Assembly: GCA_023418375.1 (NCBI GenBank)
Contig: JAEZZV010000307.1
Location: 1 to 10,357, forward strand
Direction of reading: 5' to 3'
Source: Actinomycetes bacterium
Lineage (GTDB): Bacteria; Actinomycetota; Actinomycetes; Actinomycetales; Cellulomonadaceae
DNA length: 10,357 bases
The position numbers and the translations under genes are program-made. The first letter of the stretch is position 1, and every line of letters begins with the position of its first letter. A model generated the notes under the pieces. It was not told where the DNA came from. It did not search any database and was given only the letters and a program-made list of their open reading frames with translations. Positions 1 through 6,317 of the stretch are shown in pieces.

Positions 1-333
1 GTCGTCGGCGGCGACCCGGTGTTCGCCGGGGACCACCTCGCGACCCTCGCCGTGCGCGGCGAGCAGGCCGCGTTCGCGCTGCTCGCCGAGCGCCGGCTGG
101 CGCCGTTCGCCGCGCTGCCGGACGCGATCCGCGAGCGCCTCCTCGAGACGCTCCGCGCCTGGCTGCGGCACTGGGGCTCGCGCGCCGCCGTCGCCGACGA
201 GCTGCGCGTCCACCCGCAGACCGTGAGCTACCGCGTGCGTCAGCTCCGCGACCTGCTGGGCGAGGCGCTCGACGACGCCGACGCGCGGTTCGAGCTCGCG
301 CTCGTCCTCGCGGATCGGGCGCCCCGGGCCTGA
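1..333 (+). CDS. PucR-family transcriptional regulator, C-terminal fragment (5' end outside window)
   Basis: Only the last 110 codons are present; the frame is open from base 1 and ends at TGA 331-333, so the start lies upstream. The C-terminal part has the form of the PucR helix-turn-helix (HTH_30) domain: a helix around LLETLRAWLRHWGS, then AAVADELRVHPQTVSYRVRQL as the DNA-contacting helix-turn-helix, and a closing helix with DDADARFELALVLA. In this family the domain binds DNA, and the missing N-terminal half usually senses a metabolite (purine catabolism or related pathways). The effector and targets cannot be told from this fragment. It converges on the MFS gene downstream with a 45-base gap. 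Family assignment is firm; function beyond regulator is not. Confidence 0.85.
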   Translation, partial: VVGGDPVFAGDHLATLAVRGEQAAFALLAERRLAPFAALPDAIRERLLETLRAWLRHWGSRAAVADELRVHPQTVSYRVRQLRDLLGEALDDADARFELALVLADRAPRA

Positions 334-378
334 CCCGGCCCGTCGACGGTGCCGGTCACGACGCGAGGACGGCCCCGG

Positions 379-1674
379 TCACGCGGCGTCGGGGGCGACG
401 GCCATCTCCTCGTGGTGCGTGGTGACCCAGAACCGCGCCGCCAGCACGAGCCCCAGCACCAGGAGGGCGCTCGTCAGGAGGAACGGCCACGCCCGGTCCA
501 TGCCGGACAACCAGCCGGAGATCCAGCCGAACGGAGCGACGACGAGCATCACGCACGTGCGCTGGATGGCCATGACCCGGGACCGCTCGTCGCGGTCCAC
601 GTGCAGGGCGACGAGCGACTCGGTGAGCATGAAGAGGATGCCCGCGCCGAACGCGTCCAGCAGCAGGCAGACCCCGAGCAGCGCGTAGGTCGCCGTAGTG
701 GGCCCGTCGTCGCCCGCGGGGATGACCACGAGCAGCAGCTGCCCGGCGAGGTACACGAGGAAGCCCCACAGGGTGGGCCGGCGCAGGTTGAGCACATGCG
801 TGAGCCGCGGGATGACCGTGAAGAACAGCAGCACGGAGAGCACCGAGCGGGCCAGCGGGAAGAACGGCAGCAACGCGTCGGCCACGCCGAGGCGCTGGTT
901 GACCGCGACCTGCCAGAACGTGCCGTTGACCAGGGTCACCGCTGCCACGACGGCGCTCAGCGCGAGTGAGAAGAGCGTCCCGCGCGAGTGCAGGATCAGA
1001 CCCAGCACCCCGCGGTACTGGGCGAGCAGGCGCCAGGTGCTCACGCCACGGGTCTGCTCGAGCCGCAGGCGACCTGTCCTGGTCTCGGTCGACCACCGGT
1101 ACAGGAGCGCGACCTTGCCGGTCATGATGACGAACGCGTTGAGGTAGAGGATCCGCACCGCGGGCTCGAGCCCGTACTGCGCCACGAGCAGCGCCGCGAT
1201 CGGGGCGAAGATCGCCGAGCAGTCGCCGGCGACCTTGACCAGGGAGTACAGCCGCGGGATCTCCGCCCGGTCCGCGTCCTCGACCAGCAGGCAGTCCCAC
1301 GAGTTCTGGGTGACCTGCCACGCCCCGTTGACGATCGCCGCCACGAGGAACCACCAGAAGTTCTGTGCGAACGCCCAGATCAGGCAGGGGATCGACCACG
1401 CGATCAGGTCGAACACGGCGGTCGTCGCACGCCGGCCGAGCTTGTCGGTGATGACGCCGCCGAGCAGCCCGAACCCCACCTGGGACACCGTCCCGACGGT
1501 CGCGACCAGGCCGATCTGCTCGTCGGGCACACCCAGGGCGAGCATGAACACGGACGCGTAGGGCAGCACCAGCGCCATCGACAGCCCCCACATGGGTTCC
1601 GTCCAAATGGCGGCGCGGGCGTTGCCCGTCAGGCCGACGAGCGAGGCCAGCAGCGAGTTCCGGGGCGTGCGCAC
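379..1674 (-). CDS. Major facilitator superfamily (MFS) transporter
   Basis: A 431-residue polytopic membrane protein of typical MFS length. Hydrophobic segments run through the whole chain, from about residues 22-47 to 395-416. A complete motif A, GGVITDKLGRR, lies at residues 72-82 in the loop after the second helix, and the half-repeat has a weaker counterpart near 288-300 (PRLTHVLNLRRP). The RDERSRVMAIQ segment near 361-371 is a conserved cytoplasmic loop of MFS permeases. The only in-frame start is GTG at 1674, because a TGA sits 10-12 bases upstream. It has no clear Shine-Dalgarno sequence, so the N-terminus is less certain than the rest; starting at Met28 would cut the first helix. It is on the same strand as the lipoprotein and beta-galactosidase genes, which makes a sugar or glycoside substrate plausible, but nothing in the sequence fixes substrate or direction. 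Confidence 0.85.
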   Translation of the reverse strand: MRTPRNSLLASLVGLTGNARAAIWTEPMWGLSMALVLPYASVFMLALGVPDEQIGLVATVGTVSQVGFGLLGGVITDKLGRRATTAVFDLIAWSIPCLIWAFAQNFWWFLVAAIVNGAWQVTQNSWDCLLVEDADRAEIPRLYSLVKVAGDCSAIFAPIAALLVAQYGLEPAVRILYLNAFVIMTGKVALLYRWSTETRTGRLRLEQTRGVSTWRLLAQYRGVLGLILHSRGTLFSLALSAVVAAVTLVNGTFWQVAVNQRLGVADALLPFFPLARSVLSVLLFFTVIPRLTHVLNLRRPTLWGFLVYLAGQLLLVVIPAGDDGPTTATYALLGVCLLLDAFGAGILFMLTESLVALHVDRDERSRVMAIQRTCVMLVVAPFGWISGWLSGMDRAWPFLLTSALLVLGLVLAARFWVTTHHEEMAVAPDAA

Positions 1675-1747
1675 GAGGAGAAGTCAAGCGCAGCGGGGCG
1701 CAGGATCGCGTCCATGATCGGCCGCGGGTCGTCGGGGTGCGGCCCGG

Positions 1748-2071
1748 TCAGCCCCTGTCGGGGACCGGGCGGACGTCGGCGCGGCCGTCGCCGATGACGA
1801 TCTCCTGGTCGGGGCACACCGGTCCGGGAACCACCGCGACCTCGCCCGAGGGGAACGTCACCGTGACGTCGCCCTTGGAGCACCCGTTGTCGAGGTACAG
1901 CACGCCGCCGCCGGCGTCGACCTCGGCCTCGTCGCCGTCGACCGAGACGACGACGTCGTCGGGGCCCTCGTTCACGAAGCTCAGGTCACCCGGGTCGCTG
2001 CACGCCGCCACCGTCGCCAGCACTCCCGCGAGGACGACTCCCGCGGCCACGCCACGTCCCACCCTGGTCAT
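1748..2071 (-). CDS. Small lipoprotein of unknown function
   Basis: Predicted 107-residue lipoprotein. The start is ATG 2071-2069, preceded by GGGAGG six bases upstream; the open frame extends further but has no better start. Residues 1-23 form a lipoprotein signal peptide with the lipobox VAAC, so Cys24 would be lipidated and the protein anchored on the outer face of the membrane. The mature part is about 84 residues, beta-rich by appearance, with two further cysteines (64 and 86) that could form a disulfide (DNGC and GPVC contexts). I recognise no catalytic motif. It lies between the beta-galactosidase (112 bases upstream) and the MFS gene (73 bases downstream), all on one strand. It is too small to be an ABC-type sugar-binding protein, so a direct transport role is unlikely. 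Function unknown. Confidence 0.75.
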   Translation of the reverse strand: MTRVGRGVAAGVVLAGVLATVAACSDPGDLSFVNEGPDDVVVSVDGDEAEVDAGGGVLYLDNGCSKGDVTVTFPSGEVAVVPGPVCPDQEIVIGDGRADVRPVPDRG

Positions 2072-2090
2072 GTCGACCTCCCGGCCGTTC

Positions 2091-2113
2091 CGACCGGCCA
2101 CCGCGGCCGGTCG
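2091..2113 (-). terminator. Perfect 9-bp hairpin between beta-galactosidase and lipoprotein genes
   Basis: A stem of CGACCGGCC and GGCCGGTCG encloses a five-base loop. It sits about 70 bases after the beta-galactosidase stop and about 20 bases before the lipoprotein ATG. It has no following U-run, as is common in high-GC actinobacteria. It could end the galactosidase transcript or fold at the 5' end of the lipoprotein mRNA; the sequence alone does not decide. Confidence 0.45.
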
Positions 2114-2118
2114 TCCCG

Positions 2119-2124
2119 ACCGTA
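2119..2124 (-). promoter_or_regulatory. Possible -10 element (TACGGT) for the lipoprotein gene
   Basis: On the minus strand TACGGT fits the actinobacterial -10 pattern TANNNT. Transcription would start near 2112, at the 5' base of the hairpin at 2091-2113, leaving a leader of about 40 bases. No convincing -35 element lies at the right distance, so this is a weak call. Confidence 0.25.
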
Positions 2125-2183
2125 GCCACGCGCGACCGGGCCCCGGGGCTCCGTCACAGCGGGCCCACGGGACCTGCACATGA

Positions 2184-5100
2184 TCAGCGCACGCCGCGGA
2201 ACGCGAACGTGAAGACCAGCTCCTCGCCCCGGGGCAGCAGGAACTCCGGGTGCGTGCGGGCGCCCCACGAGTCGTCGCCGCCGACGCCGCGGCGCATGAG
2301 CGCCGGACGCAGGACCGTGTGCACCACCGGCGGCAGCTCGTTGGGGTGCCGGGCGTTCTCGATCTCGAACGGCGTCCACGGCAGGGCCGACAGCTCCATC
2401 CCCCCGGGGACGCCGACGCCGGCAGCGCCCCCGCCGCACTCCAGTCGCAGGCCGACGCCGTCGTCGTCGGTCACCTCCGCCCAGCGCACGCCGGTGCGGC
2501 TGCCCGCCTCCTGCGGGCGCACGTACGGGGTGAGCTGCGTGGCCACGTCACCGGAGTACACACCCAGGCGCGCCCCGAGGCGACGGTCGACGGCGCACTC
2601 CTGCGGCCCCTCGCCGTACCAGCGCAGGTGCCGCAGGTCGGCGTCGGTGGTCAGGAGCATGCCGAGCTCGGGCAGGTCGGGCAGGCCGTCGCCCGGTCGC
2701 AGGGTCAACGTCACCTCGACCCGCCCGTCGCCGGACACGCGGTACGTGACCTCGCACTCGCTCGCGGGCGTCGTCGGGAGCTCGAACGCATAGGTGACGG
2801 CCACGTGGTCGGCGTGGGCGACGACGTCGGGCAGCTCGCGGCCCGGCAGCGGGCGGCGGTACCGGCTCGCGAGCAGCCAGGGGCCGTCGCGGAACGGCAT
2901 GCCCCAGCCACGCTCGTTCGCCGTCGGCGCGTGCCAGAAGCTCGGCTGCGGGACGTCGGCGAGCAGCTCACGGCCGGTCTCGGGCGTCGGGCCGAAGCGG
3001 TACGAGACCAGACCCCCGCCGGTCAACGAGAACAGCGCCTCGAAGTGCCGGCCGCGGACCCCGACGTTGTGCAGGCCGCGGACCAGCGTGGGCGCGGCCT
3101 CGCTCACCGCGGCGGCCGGCGGCCCGACGACGCCCGGCACGTTCACCACGCGCTGCTGCCAGGCGACCTCGTGGCCCGCGGGCGCCCACCGCGCGTCGGC
3201 CCGCAGGCGCAGCGAGACGTCGACCGTGTACTCACCCGGGGCCTCCGGCACGGCCACGGGCAGCGGGTACGCGCGGCTCTCGCCGGGCGGGACGTCGATC
3301 GCGACGCTCGCCTCGGCGAGCACCCCGCCCTCGCGCCGCAGCGTCACGACGCACTCCACGTCGTCGGTGCCGGTGAACAGGCGCCGGCTGGTGAGCTCGA
3401 CGTCGCGGTCGCCCACCACGATGCGGAACGGCTGGTAGAGGTACCGGACCTCCTGGAGCTTGGGGGTCGGCGTGCGGTCGGCGAGGACGATGCCGTTGGC
3501 GCTGAACTCGCCGTCGTGCGGGCGGTCGTCGAAGTCCCCGCCGTAGCCCCAGAACGGGCGCCCCTGCCGGTCGGTCAGGCGGATCGCCTGGTCGGCGAAG
3601 TCCCAGATGAAGCCGCCCTGGAACAGCGGCTCGCGGTCGGCGAGGTCGAGGTAGCGGTCCACCGCCCCGAAGGAGTTGCCCATCGCGTGCGCGAACTCGC
3701 ACAGGATGAACGGCTTGTCGCGGTGCGTGCGCAGGTACTCCTCGACGTCGGCGGCGGAGGTGTACATCTGGCTCGCCACGTCGGACGTCGCGGGATGCCG
3801 CGCGTCCCAGAAGATGCCCTCGTAGTGGACGGGGCGGTCGTCCACGGCTCGGAACCAGTCGGCCACGGCCAGGATCGTCGACCCACCGAACGACTCGTTG
3901 CCGCACGACCACATCACGACGCACGGGTGGTTCTTGTCGCGCTCGAGCATGCTCGCGGCGCGGTCGAGCAGGGCGGGCAGCCACTCGGGCCGGTCGCCGG
4001 GCAGGGCGTGCTGCGGCTCGATCAGCCCCGCCGCCCGCGCCCACCAGCCGTGCGACTCGAGGTTCATCTCGTCGACGACGTAGAGGCCGTACTCGTCGCA
4101 GAGCTCGTAGAAGGCCGTGCTGTTCGGGTAGTGGCTGGTGCGGACGGCGTCGATGTTCGCCGCCTTGATGAGCCGGAGGTCCGCCTCGATCTCCTCGCGG
4201 GTCATCACGCGGCCGTTCGGCCCGAACTCGTGCCGGTTGACCCCGTGGAACACGAGCCGCTTCCCGTTGATCCGCAGCACGCCGCCCTCGATGCCGACGC
4301 GCCGCACGCCGACCCGCTGCACGATCACCTCGGTGGTCGCACCGGCCTCGTCGAGCACCTCGATCTCGAGCCGGTGCAGGTACGGGTCCTCGGCGCTCCA
4401 CAGGTGCGGCCGGTCGAGGGCCAGGGTGAGGTCGCCGACGTCGTCGGGCACCAGCGTGCCGTGGCCCACCAGGGTGGCGCGCACCGAGCCCCGGCCGACG
4501 ACGGCGGCCCGCAGCGTGACCCGCGCGCTCGCCAGGTCCGGCGCGACGGCGCAGGTCACGCGCAGGTCCTCGACGTGCACACGCGGCCGCCGGTAGAGCA
4601 CGACGTCGCGGAAGATCCCCGAGAACCGGAAGAAGTCCTGGTCCTCGATCCACGAGCCGGCGGTCCACGTGAGCACCTGGGCAGCCAGCACGTTCTCGCC
4701 GTCGCGCAGGGCGGGCGTGAGGTCGAACTCCGACGGCGTGAACGAGTCGGTCGCGTACCCGATCCAGTCGCCGTTCAGCCAGACCGCGACCGCGCTCTCG
4801 GCGCCGTGGAAGCAGACGCTCAGGCGCTCGCCGTCGGCCAGTGGGCGGTCGAGCGTGAACGTCGTGACGTACGTCGCCACCGGGTTGAACCGGGTCGGCA
4901 CCTGCCCCGGCTCGACGGCCTCGTGCCCGTCCCACGGATACTGCACGTTCACGTACTGCGGCCGGCCGTGGCCGTGCAGCTGCAGGTGCCCGGGCACGGG
5001 GATCTCGTCCCACGCCGAGCGGTCGAGGTCCGGCCGCTCGAAGCCCGGGACGACGTCGGCCGGGCTCGGCGCGTAGTGGAGCCGCCACCGGCCGTTCAGC

Positions 5101-5231
5101 GACTGCTCGAACCCGCTGACGCCGGTCGCCGCCTCCGCGAGGCTGCGGAACCAGCGATGGTCGGAGCGCGCCGGCAACCGGTTCTCCGCGACGTACTCCG
5201 GGTCGGCGACGCGCGCGATGTCGAAGGTCAT
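2184..5231 (-). CDS. lacZ: Glycoside hydrolase family 2 beta-galactosidase
   Basis: A 1015-residue protein, close to the length of E. coli LacZ (1023), with the five-domain GH2 layout: sugar-binding jelly roll (about 45-215), Ig-like domain (220-310), TIM barrel (312-600), second Ig-like domain (610-710) and a Bgal_small_N C-terminal domain (720-1010). Active-site matches are clear: acid/base Glu446 in WSCGNES, nucleophile Glu512 in ILCEFAHAMGNS, metal ligands Glu392 and His394 in DEMNLESHG, His367 in RTSHYPN, His334 in GVNRHE, Asn95 in VNVQYPW, and Trp989 in DDSWG corresponding to E. coli Trp999. No signal peptide is seen, so it should be cytoplasmic and cleave imported beta-galactosides. 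ATG 5231-5229 is chosen because AGGAG precedes it by five bases and the N-terminus aligns with the family; the frame stays open upstream to 5687 but that part is not protein-like. True substrate could differ from lactose. Confidence 0.93.
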   Translation of the reverse strand: MTFDIARVADPEYVAENRLPARSDHRWFRSLAEAATGVSGFEQSLNGRWRLHYAPSPADVVPGFERPDLDRSAWDEIPVPGHLQLHGHGRPQYVNVQYPWDGHEAVEPGQVPTRFNPVATYVTTFTLDRPLADGERLSVCFHGAESAVAVWLNGDWIGYATDSFTPSEFDLTPALRDGENVLAAQVLTWTAGSWIEDQDFFRFSGIFRDVVLYRRPRVHVEDLRVTCAVAPDLASARVTLRAAVVGRGSVRATLVGHGTLVPDDVGDLTLALDRPHLWSAEDPYLHRLEIEVLDEAGATTEVIVQRVGVRRVGIEGGVLRINGKRLVFHGVNRHEFGPNGRVMTREEIEADLRLIKAANIDAVRTSHYPNSTAFYELCDEYGLYVVDEMNLESHGWWARAAGLIEPQHALPGDRPEWLPALLDRAASMLERDKNHPCVVMWSCGNESFGGSTILAVADWFRAVDDRPVHYEGIFWDARHPATSDVASQMYTSAADVEEYLRTHRDKPFILCEFAHAMGNSFGAVDRYLDLADREPLFQGGFIWDFADQAIRLTDRQGRPFWGYGGDFDDRPHDGEFSANGIVLADRTPTPKLQEVRYLYQPFRIVVGDRDVELTSRRLFTGTDDVECVVTLRREGGVLAEASVAIDVPPGESRAYPLPVAVPEAPGEYTVDVSLRLRADARWAPAGHEVAWQQRVVNVPGVVGPPAAAVSEAAPTLVRGLHNVGVRGRHFEALFSLTGGGLVSYRFGPTPETGRELLADVPQPSFWHAPTANERGWGMPFRDGPWLLASRYRRPLPGRELPDVVAHADHVAVTYAFELPTTPASECEVTYRVSGDGRVEVTLTLRPGDGLPDLPELGMLLTTDADLRHLRWYGEGPQECAVDRRLGARLGVYSGDVATQLTPYVRPQEAGSRTGVRWAEVTDDDGVGLRLECGGGAAGVGVPGGMELSALPWTPFEIENARHPNELPPVVHTVLRPALMRRGVGGDDSWGARTHPEFLLPRGEELVFTFAFRGVR

Positions 5232-5232
5232 C

Positions 5233-5252
5233 CTGGCTCCTGTGCTGGCTCC
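5233..5252 (-). promoter_or_regulatory. Duplicated ribosome-binding-site motif before the beta-galactosidase
   Basis: On the minus strand GGAGCCAG occurs twice, separated by CACA, directly before the ATG. The nearer copy (within AGGAGCCAGG) has the normal Shine-Dalgarno distance and decides the start codon. The second copy, 12 bases further upstream, could be a chance duplication or a standby ribosome site. Confidence 0.45.
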
Positions 5253-5276
5253 GGTCACCGCATTGTCGACCACGCC

Positions 5277-5306
5277 CGGTCCTCGGCGGCACGCAGCCGA
5301 GGACCG
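5277..5306. promoter_or_regulatory. 11-bp perfect inverted repeat in the divergent lacZ/STAS upstream region
   Basis: CGGTCCTCGGC and GCCGAGGACCG flank an 8-base spacer. The centre lies about 60 bp upstream of the lacZ ATG. A possible minus-strand -10 (GACAAT, 5268-5263) would place the repeat over the -35 region, where a repressor operator or activator site would be expected. As RNA it would also form a strong hairpin, so a leader structure or terminator is the alternative. No regulator gene for lacZ is visible in the window. Confidence 0.4.
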
Positions 5307-5426
5307 ACAGAACACGATCGTCCCCGCTGCTTGTGCTCTGGGCGGATCCGTGTGACGGTGGGGAGGTCGTCGACTCACTGAGCTCACGCGCCCTGCGTGG
5401 ACCGTCCTCGATGAACTCCCAGTACG

Positions 5427-5444
5427 GCGGGCCCGGTGGCCCGC
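5427..5444 (+). repeat. 7-bp hairpin just upstream of the STAS gene
   Basis: GCGGGCC and GGCCCGC enclose the loop CGGT, ending 18 bases before the STAS ATG. It would lie in the 5' leader if transcription starts upstream. An alternative GTG start (5436) sits inside the hairpin, one reason to prefer the ATG. Short GC-rich hairpins arise often by chance at this base composition. Confidence 0.3.
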
Positions 5445-5462
5445 GATAGGGCAGGCATCGAG

Positions 5463-5822
5463 ATGAACGAGTCGACCTCTTCCGTCATCCTCTCCCCGGA
5501 CGCGACAGCCGTCGTGCGGCAGACCCCCGGCAGGGCGGTCGTCCAGGTCGTGGGCGAGGTGGACGAGCGGGCCGCGTCGGCGGCCCGGTCCCTGGTGGAC
5601 CTGGCGGTCCGCAGCGCCGACGTGGTGCTGGTCGACCTCAGCGACGTGACGTTCTTCTCGGCCGCCGGCGTCAGCTGGCTCGCCCACCTGTACCAGCGCG
5701 GGGCCGGGGAGGTGCGCGTCGTCGCGGCCAGCGAGCCCGTGAGGGAGGTCCTCCAGACGTGCGGCGTGCCGTTGCGGTCCCGGGGCGGGCTTCCGTCACC
5801 CCGCCACGCCGACGCGCACTAG
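5463..5822 (+). CDS. STAS-domain protein, anti-sigma factor antagonist-like, with atypical phosphorylation site
   Basis: A 119-residue single-domain STAS protein. The fold pattern runs from VVQVVGEVD (26-34) through VVLVDLSDVTFFSAAGVSWL (54-73) to VRVVAAS. In the SpoIIAA/RsbV family the segment after the VTF strand is usually DSSG or DSTG, with the first Ser after Asp phosphorylated by the partner kinase. Here it reads Ser66-Ala67-Ala68-Gly69, so the aligned position is alanine. Either it is not switched by phosphorylation, or Ser66 takes that role. The start is ATG 5463, with GGGCAGG as a weak ribosome site; GTG 5436 is an in-frame alternative. It converges on the RsbW-like gene and overlaps its stop. 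Expected role is to bind an anti-sigma factor, perhaps that neighbour, but this is inferred. Confidence 0.8.
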   Translation: MNESTSSVILSPDATAVVRQTPGRAVVQVVGEVDERAASAARSLVDLAVRSADVVLVDLSDVTFFSAAGVSWLAHLYQRGAGEVRVVAASEPVREVLQTCGVPLRSRGGLPSPRHADAH

Positions 5823-6223
5823 GCGGGCGCGCCCGGCGCTCCCGGCGGGTCCGACCGCGCGACCCGGAACCAGACGGCCTTGCCGTGACCGTCGACGTCG
5901 ACGCCCCAGTCCGCCGACAGGCGGTCGATGAGCATGACGCCGCGACCACCGCCCGCACGCGGGTCGACGTCGAGCCGCGTCGGACGGACCGGGCTCTCGT
6001 CGGTCACCGCGACCCGCCAGCCACGCGCGTCGGCCGAGACCGCGACCGTGACGGCACCGCCGTCGGGCCCGTGCTTGACCGCGTTCGTCACCGCCTCGGT
6101 GGTCAGGAGCGCGAGGGTCCGCAGGTCACCTGCGCCCGCGCCCTGTCGCCCGGCCCAGTCGACGACCCAGCGGCGGCTCGCCGGGATCCGGTCGACCGCC
6201 GCCGCGAAGCGCAGCACGTCCAC
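5819..6223 (-). CDS. RsbW-like ATP-binding protein (HATPase_c_2), putative anti-sigma factor/serine kinase
   Basis: A 134-residue stand-alone GHKL ATPase domain of the type found in actinobacterial anti-sigma factors. The N-box is TTEAVTNAVKHG with Glu43 and Asn47. The next box is VTDESP with Asp75, followed by a G-box GGGRGVMLIDRLS (91-103) and the closing strand GKAVWFRV (114-121). There is no transmembrane segment and no attached phosphatase or sensor domain. The start is GTG 6223 with GAGG about five bases upstream; a hairpin covers this start. The stop TAG overlaps the TAG of the convergent STAS gene in one CTAG. Such proteins bind a sigma factor and phosphorylate a STAS antagonist; no sigma factor gene is visible here, so the target is unknown. 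It could also belong to the CNNM transcript, 94 bases upstream. Confidence 0.82.
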   Translation of the reverse strand: MDVLRFAAAVDRIPASRRWVVDWAGRQGAGAGDLRTLALLTTEAVTNAVKHGPDGGAVTVAVSADARGWRVAVTDESPVRPTRLDVDPRAGGGRGVMLIDRLSADWGVDVDGHGKAVWFRVARSDPPGAPGAPA

Positions 6224-6241
6224 AGGCCCTCACCGGGCCTG
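6223..6241 (-). promoter_or_regulatory. Hairpin covering the start of the RsbW-like gene
   Basis: On the minus strand CAGGCCC and GGGCCTG form a 7-bp stem around the loop GGTGA. The Shine-Dalgarno GAGG lies across loop and stem, and the first base of the GTG start is paired. In the folded state ribosome access would be reduced, so translational control is possible. Confidence 0.35.
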
Positions 6242-6286
6242 ACATCGGATGCGCGCCACACCCTCCATGCTGACGCAGGATGCGCG
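6239..6286 (-). repeat. 17-bp direct repeat, 31 bp apart, upstream of the RsbW-like gene
   Basis: CTGACATCGGATGCGCG (6239-6255) and CTGACGCAGGATGCGCG (6270-6286) match at 14 of 17 positions, all three differences being adjacent. The copies start 31 bp apart, close to three helical turns, so a protein would meet both on the same DNA face. They lie just upstream of the RsbW-like start and after the CNNM stop, where an operator or activator site would be expected. Confidence 0.45.
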
Positions 6287-6317
6287 GTCCCACCTGCGCA
6301 ACGGCGAACCGGCCGAC

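Noticed and set aside
324..341. Small GC hairpin at the PucR stop codon as a terminator
   Set aside because: Only five base pairs, with two overlapping alternatives and no U-tract; not distinguishable from chance in this composition.
356..1687. A 443-codon minus-strand frame over the MFS gene
   Set aside because: It is a frame-shifted shadow; the MFS frame has helices and motif A, this one is Arg/Pro-rich.
1629..1883. An 84-codon minus-strand frame bridging lipoprotein and MFS genes
   Set aside because: It overlaps both better-supported genes and has no ribosome site or recognisable feature.
2250..5381. A 1043-codon open frame on the plus strand opposite the beta-galactosidase
   Set aside because: It is antisense to a gene with clear GH2 catalytic motifs, and its product is dominated by Arg, Val, His and Gly without domain pattern. 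Long antisense frames are expected at this GC content.
5232..5687. Upstream extension of the beta-galactosidase frame
   Set aside because: The extra residues are not like the GH2 N-terminus, overlap the STAS gene, and the ATG at 5231 has a proper ribosome site.
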